The position numbers and the translations under genes were made by a program. Of a stretch of 64,000 bases of DNA, positions 9,030 to 17,377 are shown piece after piece (position 1 is the first letter of the stretch; each line of letters begins with the position of its first letter). The stretch is taken from assembly GCA_002841625.1 (NCBI GenBank), contig PHAG01000014.1:1-64000 (forward strand), read 5' to 3'. This DNA is from Firmicutes bacterium HGW-Firmicutes-1. Lineage in GTDB: Bacteria > Bacillota > Clostridia > Lachnospirales > Vallitaleaceae. The notes under the pieces are model-generated. The model did no database searches, was not told the DNA's origin, and was given only the letters and a program-made list of their open reading frames with translations.

Positions 9030-10730
9030 CTACTTTGCAGCAATTACATTTGCTCTCACAACAGGTATTCCTTTATATTTATAACCTTTCGTATGAACAG
9101 CTACAATTTCTCCTTTTTTGAAGCCTTCTACAATTTCTGCCATAATAATTTCTTGCTCTTTTCCATTGAATTTATCATGTACATTTGGATCAATCAGCTC
9201 TATTTCTGCTTGTTTAATGATACCTTCAATTAATCGATAACAATCATCTATTCTTTGAACGATCTCTTTAATATTCTCGTTCTGTTGAAGTTTTAATTTT
9301 GGCAAGCAAAACTTTACTATTTCTTCTAGTGTAACCATTTCAAAAAGCAAATCTGTTTTCAAATAGGATAAATCAGCCTTAAGACTATGCTCTATTAGTT
9401 GTGATACCAACCTACTAAAAGCTTCCTTTGCATTCATAAATGATTCTTTAGATTCTGTCATCATTTTTTCAAAATAATATGTAATTTTACTCTGAAATTC
9501 TGTATTAAAATCCAAAAGTTGCTTCTCATAATCAATGTAGTGTTCCTTCTTAGATATTATATAAGCAAGATCTTTTTCTTTCAGAGTTTCATACTTAAGC
9601 TTAATTGTTTCCACTATCTCAACAATTTCTTCAGTCTCTTCAAAAGTCTTCAGTGTATCTTTTGATAGCTGCTCTAGGGCTAGTTTTAAAGCTTGTACTA
9701 CTTGACAGCTTAAATATTGAACCTCAATGGATAGCTCATTGATTTCATTCAAAGTAAACATAATTGTTTTCGTTAATTCATCACTAACTTCAATCTTTAG
9801 CTTTTCAAACAGCGCTAGTTTATCTTCTTGATAGGAATTAATTAAGCTAATCAGTTTTTCATTTTTCATTACACGCTCAATCATATGATTATAATCTTTT
9901 AATTTATCAAAGGATTGCTGAATGATATTAGTAGAAAATTTCGATCCATTTACTAGGACATATAGTTCTTTTTCTTTTACATCAAGTTTATTATATAGTT
10001 CATGAATAACTGTAATAATATTTTTCAGAACATCCTTGTCTGATTCATCACCAATAGAACTGGAAAAGGTGTCAAAATGAATCGATTTAAATGCGTCTAA
10101 ATTTTTTCTTGCAGATGCTACAAAGCTAATATATTTTCTACCTTCGATTCTTCTATCAAGTACATTAATCATTTTAAGTGCATACCCATGGATTTCTTTT
10201 ATATTTGAACCTTCATTGTCAAATACATTGCCTAAAAGATCCTCAAGGAGTTTGCTAATTTCAAAGTCTAAAAATCCCGATGGAATATTATTTATATAGT
10301 TTTGAATTGCTTTTTGAAAAATATTTTTCATATGCTGAACTGATCCAGATACCAATTCTATTCTTTCTAGTTCTATTTTGTTTTCTGGTTCCTGTGGATA
10401 ATCGTCAAGGATATTTTTCAAACTCCATATGATACCCTTCAAAATTTCTTTAATGTCCTTTGACTTAAATCTTCCAACATTTTTATCAAAAATATCGATG
10501 CATTTGGTGTAAATTTCTTTTATTTCTTCTGAAAAATAATACAATGTTTCCAATTCTTTAAATTGGTTGTGTTGCTCAAGTTCCCGTTTAAAGCTAAATA
10601 AAAACATGGAAGACTCATTCTCTAGTTGCTTCATAATGAGCTCTAGGAGCTTTTCTTCAAAGTTTTTTCTGCTAACTAATAACTTAAGCAAGATATTATC
10701 AAGCTCTTGTTCTTTGATAAATTCATTCAT
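9030..10730 (-). CDS. Long helical protein with GrpE-like C-terminal domain, candidate nucleotide-exchange factor
   Basis: 566 residues, almost entirely helical and charged for the first 480, with repeated coiled-coil-like segments and no membrane helix. The last 80 residues resemble the end of GrpE. LIEGIIKQAEIELIDPNVHD (500-519) matches the GrpE linker and FDPNLHEA region. GEIVAVHTKGYKYKG (540-554) followed by IPVVRANVIAAK matches the GrpE terminus VVEVLQKGYKL...VIRPAMVKVAK. In GrpE this beta-domain inserts into the Hsp70 ATPase and releases ADP. Canonical GrpE is only about 190 residues, so this would be an enlarged, cluster-specific form. The assignment rests on motif recognition by eye; the remaining length has no family I recognise. 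Confidence 0.75.
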   Translation of the reverse strand: MNEFIKEQELDNILLKLLVSRKNFEEKLLELIMKQLENESSMFLFSFKRELEQHNQFKELETLYYFSEEIKEIYTKCIDIFDKNVGRFKSKDIKEILKGIIWSLKNILDDYPQEPENKIELERIELVSGSVQHMKNIFQKAIQNYINNIPSGFLDFEISKLLEDLLGNVFDNEGSNIKEIHGYALKMINVLDRRIEGRKYISFVASARKNLDAFKSIHFDTFSSSIGDESDKDVLKNIITVIHELYNKLDVKEKELYVLVNGSKFSTNIIQQSFDKLKDYNHMIERVMKNEKLISLINSYQEDKLALFEKLKIEVSDELTKTIMFTLNEINELSIEVQYLSCQVVQALKLALEQLSKDTLKTFEETEEIVEIVETIKLKYETLKEKDLAYIISKKEHYIDYEKQLLDFNTEFQSKITYYFEKMMTESKESFMNAKEAFSRLVSQLIEHSLKADLSYLKTDLLFEMVTLEEIVKFCLPKLKLQQNENIKEIVQRIDDCYRLIEGIIKQAEIELIDPNVHDKFNGKEQEIIMAEIVEGFKKGEIVAVHTKGYKYKGIPVVRANVIAAK

Positions 10731-10760
10731 ATACGAACCCCCATAATAAAACTACATAAT

Positions 10761-12434
10761 TTAATACATTTTGTCTACAGAAAGTCTGGTTTCTATACCT
10801 TCTTCACTTGTACTTTTGGCTTCGACACACAGCATATTGTCTTGTCCAACACTAAAGTAAATCTTAACCTTTTCTTCACCTTTATCCTTAGGAGGTATTC
10901 CTCTCAGTGTAGTACCACCAAGCCTTTTCATACCCTTTTCATATACGAACTTTAGTCCTTGATCCTGTGGATGTGTATCCTCATATACAGCAATAGCCAT
11001 ACTTGTAATCCCATCATAATTCGTTTCAAGTAATTCATCAGCTTCGATAACCAATCCTTCCACGGGAATTTCAATATCTCTTTTTACAATTTCCAAAAAT
11101 CTTCTACCAGAAATTTCAAGACCTAATGGATGTATGGTTTTCTCTAAAACTCTAGGTCCACTCATAGATGGTAACATAATTCTGTTACAATAATATGCTG
11201 CACCTGTAGAAATACTAAGTGCAGGACTCAGCTTCGTCTGATAAGGTTCTTTTCCAAAATACTCGGTAATGCGATTTTTAACTTCAGGTATTCCTGATGT
11301 ACCTCCTACGAGAAACACTTCGTCAATATCTTCCGGAAAAAGATGAGCCATATCGATACACTTTTTAATACAAACCATTGTTTCTTGAATTAAATCTATA
11401 ACACTCTTTTCATTCATTTTAATAAAATTTTCTTGTGTGTCATCTAGAATGTGTTCCCGTTTATGGTTTATAAAATTCTCTCTGGATATCTCCATATTAA
11501 TGTTAACAATGTAAGGTTCTTGAATGAATGGAGCTAATACAATCTTAGTTGAAAATGCCGAAGATAGTCTTTCTTTTGCAGTATTGGCTACTTGATATAA
11601 TCTAACCAATGCCATTTTTTTGTTTTTCTTCGAAACACCATCGTCTTTATGTAAATCAAATAAATCAATTGTATCTTCCGTTTGCTTCAAAAATTCTTGA
11701 TATATAATATCCATCATAATTTTGTCAATATCGTTTCCACCTAAATAATTATCACCATAAGTACTTAAAATAGAAATCTCCGGTTCTATTTCATTCGTAG
11801 CCTTAATTTGTAATATACAAGCGTCAAAGGTCCCCCCACCAAAATCATATATTAAAACCTTCTTATCTTCTTGAACACTTAATGCATAAGAAATTGCAGC
11901 AGCTGCAGGTTCTAATCTTAAAAAGATGTTCTCTTCATCAAACCCAGCCATAACAGCAGCATCTTTTGTTTTTTTCTTTTGCTTATCCGTTGAGTTTGCC
12001 GGCACGGTAATAACACATCCAGTGAATTCTCCAGACATTTTAAGCGTATCTCTAATATAGCAGTCTGCTTGCTCCTTTAGATGGGCTAAAATTTCAGCAA
12101 CAATATTCTCAGGTTTAAATTCATAGGTATTTCCATCTACGAAAACTTTGATTATTTCATCCGTGTCTAAGTATCTTTTAATAGACATAACCGTACTTTC
12201 AGGAAAAATAACTGCAGCTTCTTTTGCACCTATACCAAATATTCGACCAAGCTTGTCCTTCTCATCTTCATCGCTTTCAAATTGAATTACAGTTGGGAAA
12301 ATATTACTTCCATCAATAGGTACTGTGTACACTTGATTGTCGTCATAATGATATATACTAACCACAGAATTGGTTGTTCCAAAATCAATCCCTAAATACA
12401 TGCCTTTTTCTTTTTCCAAACCTAAAATACCCAA
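10761..12434 (-). CDS. Hsp70 family protein, lidless (Hsp70-A)
   Basis: 557 residues. The ATPase motifs are intact: GIDFGTTNS (15-23), YDFGGGTFD (196-204) and VGGTSGIP (376-383). Residues about 425-545 are a shortened beta substrate-binding segment (AIAVYEDTHPQDQGLKF). The protein stops at LSVDKMY with no helical lid and no EEVD-like tail. The chosen start is TTG at 12434, because an AAGGAGGA ribosome site lies 7 bases upstream; ATG at 12401 (MYLGIDFGTTNS) is the alternative and removes 11 residues. The gene begins 12 bases after the 931-aa protein gene. It is the most DnaK-like of the four Hsp70-type proteins here, but too short to be DnaK itself. Confidence 0.88.
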   Translation of the reverse strand: MGILGLEKEKGMYLGIDFGTTNSVVSIYHYDDNQVYTVPIDGSNIFPTVIQFESDEDEKDKLGRIFGIGAKEAAVIFPESTVMSIKRYLDTDEIIKVFVDGNTYEFKPENIVAEILAHLKEQADCYIRDTLKMSGEFTGCVITVPANSTDKQKKKTKDAAVMAGFDEENIFLRLEPAAAAISYALSVQEDKKVLIYDFGGGTFDACILQIKATNEIEPEISILSTYGDNYLGGNDIDKIMMDIIYQEFLKQTEDTIDLFDLHKDDGVSKKNKKMALVRLYQVANTAKERLSSAFSTKIVLAPFIQEPYIVNINMEISRENFINHKREHILDDTQENFIKMNEKSVIDLIQETMVCIKKCIDMAHLFPEDIDEVFLVGGTSGIPEVKNRITEYFGKEPYQTKLSPALSISTGAAYYCNRIMLPSMSGPRVLEKTIHPLGLEISGRRFLEIVKRDIEIPVEGLVIEADELLETNYDGITSMAIAVYEDTHPQDQGLKFVYEKGMKRLGGTTLRGIPPKDKGEEKVKIYFSVGQDNMLCVEAKSTSEEGIETRLSVDKMY

Positions 12435-12446
12435 GGTACATCCTCC

Positions 12447-15242
12447 TTACAAAATATATATTTTTTTGATTTCTTTACTGCTAATATTTATATAATGTTC
12501 GACAGTCGTTTGAAGGCTAGCTATATCTTTCATTTCCTTACTCATTTCTATTGTATTTATTAAGTCAAATAAGCTTTCTGATTCCTGTTGTTCAATCATA
12601 TCCTTTTTCATAAATAAATCACTACTTTTAATATCTCGATTACCTTCTGAGTCGATTTCTTCAATGTAATATTGAATGCCTTCATTATAAAACATAATAA
12701 CATTAACAACATATAGTCCTAAAGCAACATGCTTCATTTCTACACTTCTAAATTGCTTATCATCATCTAATCTATAATTAAAAATAATCTTTTTTAACGA
12801 ATTGCTATTGTACTCAAAGTATTGTTGTACTCTATGCCTTTCTCCTAAATAATTCTCAGGAACCAACTGCATATACCATGAAAAGAATATACCAGCATCA
12901 ATTAGTTCTTTGATTAGTCTTATAATCAATGCTTCATTTTTTCGCGATACTTTTGTATACGTTTTTAACAATGCTAAATACACACCAAAATCAGACTCTT
13001 TTTCTGCAATATCTTCTAGTAATGTTATAAGATTAGGGGATACTTTTGTATCTTCAATCAGAATTTGAGCAGTGATATAATGTTTCATCCATTGATGGAT
13101 TACGTTATTATCCTCTTTCAGCGCATAAGAATAATAAACATCCATTACTTCATCAGAATATTTTCTTGTTAGTATTCCTTTAAAGAGTATTTCTTCTACA
13201 ACAATCTTTGGAAAAAAACCATTGCTAGTTGATACTTTATAAAAGTCCAATAAATCACTGATGGTTCCTTTTAAACCTTTAGCCAGAACCTCTAAAATAA
13301 TTGGCTGATCATTATGATTCTTGTACGCCTCTCTTGCCATTTGAATCGCATATATAGGGTGAACTTCCTCAACATTTCTAATGAGTTCCTCCATCAATTC
13401 TTCAGGTATATCTAAAAGCTTTCTAGCTTCAAACAAAGAAATGATGCAATCCATCAGCTTATTTTCGACTAAATAGCGTAAATATATTACTTTTTCATAT
13501 GGATCATCTGGAACCACATTATCTTTTAAGAAAGCCTTCGTGATCTGTTCAATATCTTTGGAATGATAAAAATACAAGCTTTTATACCGTTCCTTTTGTA
13601 TGAATAAATTCAAATAAAAGAATTGCTTATATTTTTCATCTAACATTTGAACATCAAAAGTCATTTTCAAATACTCAATATTAAGCAATTCATTATTATG
13701 ATAGGAAGCTTGAATATATTTTTCTTCTAATCCTACTATTCTACATCTTTCCGCTAAGGATTTTTTATAAATGATGAAAGCTTCTTCATCTATACGATTT
13801 GTTTTAATATAAAAAGCACAGAGTAATATAAGCATATTTTTATTTTCATCTTTTAAATATAGCTTTCTAGCAATATGTTCATTTATGTTATTATGTTGAA
13901 CTAATTGGAGTGGACTATTTTCAATTTTTCGTAACCACTTCATTCCAATTGCATTTTTTGCAATAGCCCAATTTAAAACAGCCTTGTAAAATTTATCTTC
14001 TTGATAAGGAACTAGAGGGTTTGAATTTAACAATAGCACGACTTCGCTAAATAATATCCTATTCTTTTCACCATAATGATATAGTTCTCGAAATTCTTCA
14101 TATCCATTTGTATAATGATTTGAATACTTATTTTTAAGAAGAATTTTCAACCAAGAATCGCGATTCATTGGCTTCCATCTGCGTAATAACTCATTTACAC
14201 TTTCACCCTTTATGAGTTCTAAAAAAAACATAAGTAAATCACTTACATCTAATCGTTCTTTATCGTAATACAACAAATAATGATCGATATTATTGATTTC
14301 TTTCATTGCAAGATCTTTCTTATTACATTCAATTGCTAATAAACAGTACATTAACCTAAGCATAATATTTGTTTTATCATAATTGATAAGCGCTTTTAAT
14401 TTGTCAAGCATATGGTCAACTGTTTTATTCTTATTGCCAAGCAATACCATATCACAATATTGTCTATATATTTGAACTACTACATCCTTATACTCTTTAT
14501 AGGTTGTTATTTTTAACTTTGTAGGAAGTTTTCCAAGTTCGGTTAGATACGTACTCATGATTCTTTCACTTATTATGGTTCCTTGTTTCATCTGGACCTT
14601 AAAACTTAACTCAATTTCCGGATTCGTTTTTAAGGGAACTTTACCTAGTATTTTATCGAGCTTACTTATTTTGAAGCTCATCTCAACTGTCTTAGTATTT
14701 GTAACTTTAAATTGCTTTTCATTAAATACGATGTACTCATTGAGTGGCGTTAGAGAAATATCAAGCTGTTCATTCGTCGGATTTATTATTGTTAATATAC
14801 CTGTGTCCTCACAGTGATAGCTCTTTTGATCTAATTCAAATAGGATCTGTTTCTCTATTGCCTTTGGATAGTGTTTTTTATTTAATGCTATTGTTTTTTG
14901 ATCCACCATGACAATTTTAACAGGCACCAATATTTCTCCACCATTATATGTAATTATAATCGTATCTTCAAATTCTTTATCTATAATACAACAAGAAGTA
15001 TTTACACTATATTCTATAATACAATAGTTACCCTTGATCGTACTTTCCTTTAATAGAATAATGTTGTTAACTGACTCTATAATACCAGCAAAAAGTCCCT
15101 CTCCATTGTTGAAAATTTCTAATCTACCAGTATAAGTCGTATCCTTAACAACACGCAAAACAAGCTCTGTCTCCGACAAAACTGGCATAGGTATATCTAA
15201 GTGATATGTATTTTCCATCCAATGCTCTAAGAATTTTTGCAT
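12447..15242 (-). CDS. Large protein with tandem N-terminal beta-sandwich domains and a helical solenoid, first gene of the Hsp70 cluster
   Basis: 931 residues. Residues about 20-110 and 115-215 look like two Ig-like beta-sandwich domains (GRLEIFNNGEGLFAGIIES, IIITYNGGEILVPVKI; then GILTIINPTNEQLDISLTPL). From about 230 to 870 the sequence is alpha-helical with irregular helix pairs, as in TPR/HEAT-type solenoids. No signal peptide, membrane helix or catalytic motif is seen. It may belong to the uncharacterised large proteins (possibly DUF5717) of Lachnospiraceae, but that is from memory and unverified. The ATG at 15242 has only a weak ribosome site. As the first gene after the promoter it heads the operon, and its shape suits a client-binding or scaffold protein for the Hsp70s. 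Confidence 0.75.
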   Translation of the reverse strand: MQKFLEHWMENTYHLDIPMPVLSETELVLRVVKDTTYTGRLEIFNNGEGLFAGIIESVNNIILLKESTIKGNYCIIEYSVNTSCCIIDKEFEDTIIITYNGGEILVPVKIVMVDQKTIALNKKHYPKAIEKQILFELDQKSYHCEDTGILTIINPTNEQLDISLTPLNEYIVFNEKQFKVTNTKTVEMSFKISKLDKILGKVPLKTNPEIELSFKVQMKQGTIISERIMSTYLTELGKLPTKLKITTYKEYKDVVVQIYRQYCDMVLLGNKNKTVDHMLDKLKALINYDKTNIMLRLMYCLLAIECNKKDLAMKEINNIDHYLLYYDKERLDVSDLLMFFLELIKGESVNELLRRWKPMNRDSWLKILLKNKYSNHYTNGYEEFRELYHYGEKNRILFSEVVLLLNSNPLVPYQEDKFYKAVLNWAIAKNAIGMKWLRKIENSPLQLVQHNNINEHIARKLYLKDENKNMLILLCAFYIKTNRIDEEAFIIYKKSLAERCRIVGLEEKYIQASYHNNELLNIEYLKMTFDVQMLDEKYKQFFYLNLFIQKERYKSLYFYHSKDIEQITKAFLKDNVVPDDPYEKVIYLRYLVENKLMDCIISLFEARKLLDIPEELMEELIRNVEEVHPIYAIQMAREAYKNHNDQPIILEVLAKGLKGTISDLLDFYKVSTSNGFFPKIVVEEILFKGILTRKYSDEVMDVYYSYALKEDNNVIHQWMKHYITAQILIEDTKVSPNLITLLEDIAEKESDFGVYLALLKTYTKVSRKNEALIIRLIKELIDAGIFFSWYMQLVPENYLGERHRVQQYFEYNSNSLKKIIFNYRLDDDKQFRSVEMKHVALGLYVVNVIMFYNEGIQYYIEEIDSEGNRDIKSSDLFMKKDMIEQQESESLFDLINTIEMSKEMKDIASLQTTVEHYINISSKEIKKIYIL

Positions 15243-15276
15243 GATATCACGTCACATTCATTATATTTGCTTTTTA

Positions 15277-15337
15277 TTGCTTTTTCCTCTAAAATGGATA
15301 TAATATGATTATATCATTTTATTAGATTTAATATCAA
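15277..15337. promoter_or_regulatory. Interlocked face-to-face promoters of the Hsp70 operon and the aminotransferase gene
   Basis: Minus strand: TTGATA (15337-15332), 18 bases, TATAAT (15313-15308). Plus strand: TTGCTT (15277-15282), 16 bases, TATAAT (15299-15304). The two -10 boxes lie 3 bases apart inside an 8-bp perfect inverted repeat, GATAATAT-free reading GATATAAT-ATG-ATTATATC (15297-15315). Polymerase cannot occupy both promoters together. Confidence 0.6.
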
Positions 15338-15376
15338 TCATTATGTCAAAGATTTGAAGAAAAGAAAGGAATTAAT

Positions 15377-16462
15377 ATGACACATTTTCATGGAAGTGAT
15401 CTTGAAAAAATAGAAGCTGCTTACGGAATAAAAAAAGAAACAATCATAAACTTCAGCTCTAACGTTAATCCTCTTGGTCTTTCTGAAAGCATCAAGACAT
15501 ATTTACCTCAAAAAATCGAACTTATTGCATCCTATCCTGATCGCAATTATTTAAGTCTTCGATGTGCCATTGGAAACTACATCCATATGGATAGTGAAAA
15601 TATAATCGTAGGAAATGGCTCAACAGAGCTTATTTCTTTGTGCATAAAAGCGATTTCTCCAAAAAAATCTCTAATCATTGGTCCTACTTACTCAGAATAT
15701 GAACGAGAGGTTGGTCTCTGTGGTGGTTCTTCAGCATATTATCCACTTCAAGAAAAAAATGAATTTGAAATAGATATTATGCACCTTAAGAACAGTTTAA
15801 CCACGGATTTAGATTTGCTTGTCATATGTAACCCAAACAATCCAACTTCAACGGCTATTACTACTTCTGTGATGAAGGAAATTCTAATAGATTGTAAGAA
15901 AAAAAACATTTTTGTTCTTATTGATGAGACCTATGTTGAGTTTGTTCACGATGTTAACAATGTATCCGCCGTGCAATTGGTTCATGACCATGATAATGTG
16001 ATGGTAATAAGAGGTGTTTCTAAGTTTTTTGCTGCTCCAGGTCTAAGACTTGGCTATGCAGTTTGTAGTAGTCGTTCTCATATTTTAAATATAGAACGTC
16101 AGAAAAACCCTTGGACTATAAATGCTTTAGCCGCCTTTGCTGGTGAGTTAATGCTAATGGACAAAGAATACATTCTCAAAACGCATCAACATATTGCTGA
16201 TGAAAGAAAAAAAATTGTCACCACTTTATCTAAATGGGATTTTGTAAAGTTTATTGACCCTGTTGCAAATTTTGTATTAGTTAAAATCCTAAATGAATCC
16301 TTTAACGCTAGCAAGCTTTTTAATGCACTTCTTGAACGCAAACTAATGATTAGAGATGCATCAAGCTTCCCGTTTCTTGATGAACAGTATTTTAGATTTT
16401 GCTTCTTACATTCTGCTCAAAATGATTTACTCCTAAAAAGCATAGAGGAAATATTAAAGTAA
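15377..16462 (+). CDS. PLP-dependent class I/II aminotransferase, CobD- or HisC-like
   Basis: 361 residues, usual length for threonine-phosphate decarboxylase (CobD) and histidinol-phosphate aminotransferase (HisC). The N-terminus HGSD...NFSSNVNPLGL is closest to the HGG...FSANxNPLG pattern of CobD. PLP-site residues are N153 (CNPNNPT), D183 and Y186 (LIDETYVEF), lysine K216 (GVSKFFAAPGLRLGY) and the C-terminal arginine region (YFRFCF). No cobalamin or histidine genes are nearby, so the substrate cannot be decided from context. The gene is transcribed away from the Hsp70 operon from an overlapping promoter. AAGGAATT lies before the ATG. CobD is slightly preferred from the N-terminus. Confidence 0.8.
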   Translation: MTHFHGSDLEKIEAAYGIKKETIINFSSNVNPLGLSESIKTYLPQKIELIASYPDRNYLSLRCAIGNYIHMDSENIIVGNGSTELISLCIKAISPKKSLIIGPTYSEYEREVGLCGGSSAYYPLQEKNEFEIDIMHLKNSLTTDLDLLVICNPNNPTSTAITTSVMKEILIDCKKKNIFVLIDETYVEFVHDVNNVSAVQLVHDHDNVMVIRGVSKFFAAPGLRLGYAVCSSRSHILNIERQKNPWTINALAAFAGELMLMDKEYILKTHQHIADERKKIVTTLSKWDFVKFIDPVANFVLVKILNESFNASKLFNALLERKLMIRDASSFPFLDEQYFRFCFLHSAQNDLLLKSIEEILK

Positions 16463-16567
16463 TGAATAATTCATATTATATTTAAGAAATGGACACACTA
16501 ATTAGCGAATATAAAGGACAAATAACCTTTGAATTCGCTAATTAAATTTTCACTGAAAGGATTTAAT

Positions 16568-16738
16568 ATGAAAGAAACCCAGGATATCATTAAAAGAGTT
16601 CATTATATTACTTTTGAATATGATAGCATTGAAGAAAAAGAGCTTCACATTCATTCAATGGAAAGCAAAGACTATGAATGCTTAGATCGATTTGAGGATG
16701 CATTTAAAGCAACCTTTAGAAAATTCTTGCATGACTAA
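16568..16738 (+). CDS. Small acidic protein, 56 aa, unknown
   Basis: MKETQDIIKRVHYITFEYDS... to FRKFLHD. ATG at 16568 is chosen because GAAAGG stands 7 bases upstream; a TTG at 16529 in the same frame would add 13 residues but has no ribosome site. The composition is charged, with no cysteine pair, membrane helix or known motif. It follows the aminotransferase gene by 105 bases, possibly on the same transcript. Function unknown. Confidence 0.55.
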   Translation: MKETQDIIKRVHYITFEYDSIEEKELHIHSMESKDYECLDRFEDAFKATFRKFLHD

Positions 16739-16864
16739 AACTAGGGCTAATGCAACAGTTCTGGATTGGAAAGATCATGCATCTCATCTGACATTTGGCA
16801 ATGAGTTGAAAAAATTAAGAGTTGGCAAAGGCTCACGAAATTAATGAGTTGATAAAGAGTCGAC

Positions 16865-16971
16865 AAAGAGGCTATACTATGTGTTTTATTCGCTCCAACC
16901 CGCATCCGTGCGGGTTAAGTCACGCCGTTCCGCATCCTGCTCCACTATCAAACACATAGTATAGCCTCTTT
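16865..16971. repeat. Long palindromic element with 22-bp arms and nested hairpin
   Basis: Arms 16865-16886 and 16950-16971 are a perfect 22-bp inverted repeat. The 63-base interior contains a second hairpin, AACCCGCA-TCCG-TGCGGGTT (16897-16916), and is markedly more GC-rich than its surroundings. It is not a simple terminator: there is no T run matched to a neighbouring gene end. Only one copy is in this window. Confidence 0.75.
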
Positions 16972-17192
16972 ATCTCTGTAACGTAACCTTTGTAAGAATC
17001 AAACCTACATTACGATACATTTAGAACTTGCTTACATTTCTTAGTAGATAAGTAATAAACATCGAATAGTTTAGCTCAAGTTATCGCGATAAATCATCAA
17101 ATAGTTTGGTTTATTTGTCTGTCAGATAGATATAGTGATATAATATCACTATCAGGTTGTTAACAATCTAGTTAATCTGGATTAACGAAACA

Positions 17193-17331
17193 GAGATAAA
17201 TGCATTTTTTCTTCAAGATGAATACAAAAGGCAGTAAGTGTTCATTTTTCGCCTGACCGGCCGAAGGGTAAGGCCAGAAAAATGAACACTTACTGCCAAT
17301 AATGCATACACCTATCAGACACCTATATCTC
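17193..17331. repeat. Structured intergenic element, copy 1 of 2
   Basis: A perfect 21-bp inverted repeat (17230-17250 with 17277-17297) encloses a GC-rich 26-base loop containing GACCGGCCGAAGGG. Flanking sequences shared with copy 2 (51998-52137) are GCATTTTTTCTTC upstream and ACACCTATCAGA downstream. The outer closing stem is weak here (GAGATA with TATCTC). Compared with copy 2, the stem pair A17237-T17290 is replaced by C-G, a compensatory change. Confidence 0.75.
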
Positions 17332-17377
17332 AATATAAATGCCCTTTACTTTACTTTGCTTACTACTTATCCAACGA

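Larger units (their letters stand above)
16739..17377. other. 639-base gene-free stretch holding two long palindromic elements
   Basis: No reading frame with a credible start is seen on either strand. The stretch holds a 107-base hairpin element (16865-16971) and one copy of a roughly 140-base structured element (17193-17331). The first 120 bases after the 56-aa gene contain short imperfect direct repeats (GAGTTGAAAAAATT, GAGTTGGCAAAG, GAGTTGATAAAGAG) but no feature I can name. Confidence 0.6.

Noticed and set aside
10761-12434. Annotation of Hsp70-A as the housekeeping DnaK
   Set aside because: It lacks the helical lid and C-terminal tail, and the hrcA-grpE-dnaJ context is missing.
15338-15376. 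Cobalamin riboswitch before the CobD/HisC-like gene
   Set aside because: The leader is about 65 bases, far too short for a B12 riboswitch.
16739-17377. CRISPR array in the repeat-rich gap
   Set aside because: The repeats are long single palindromes without regularly spaced direct repeats or cas genes.
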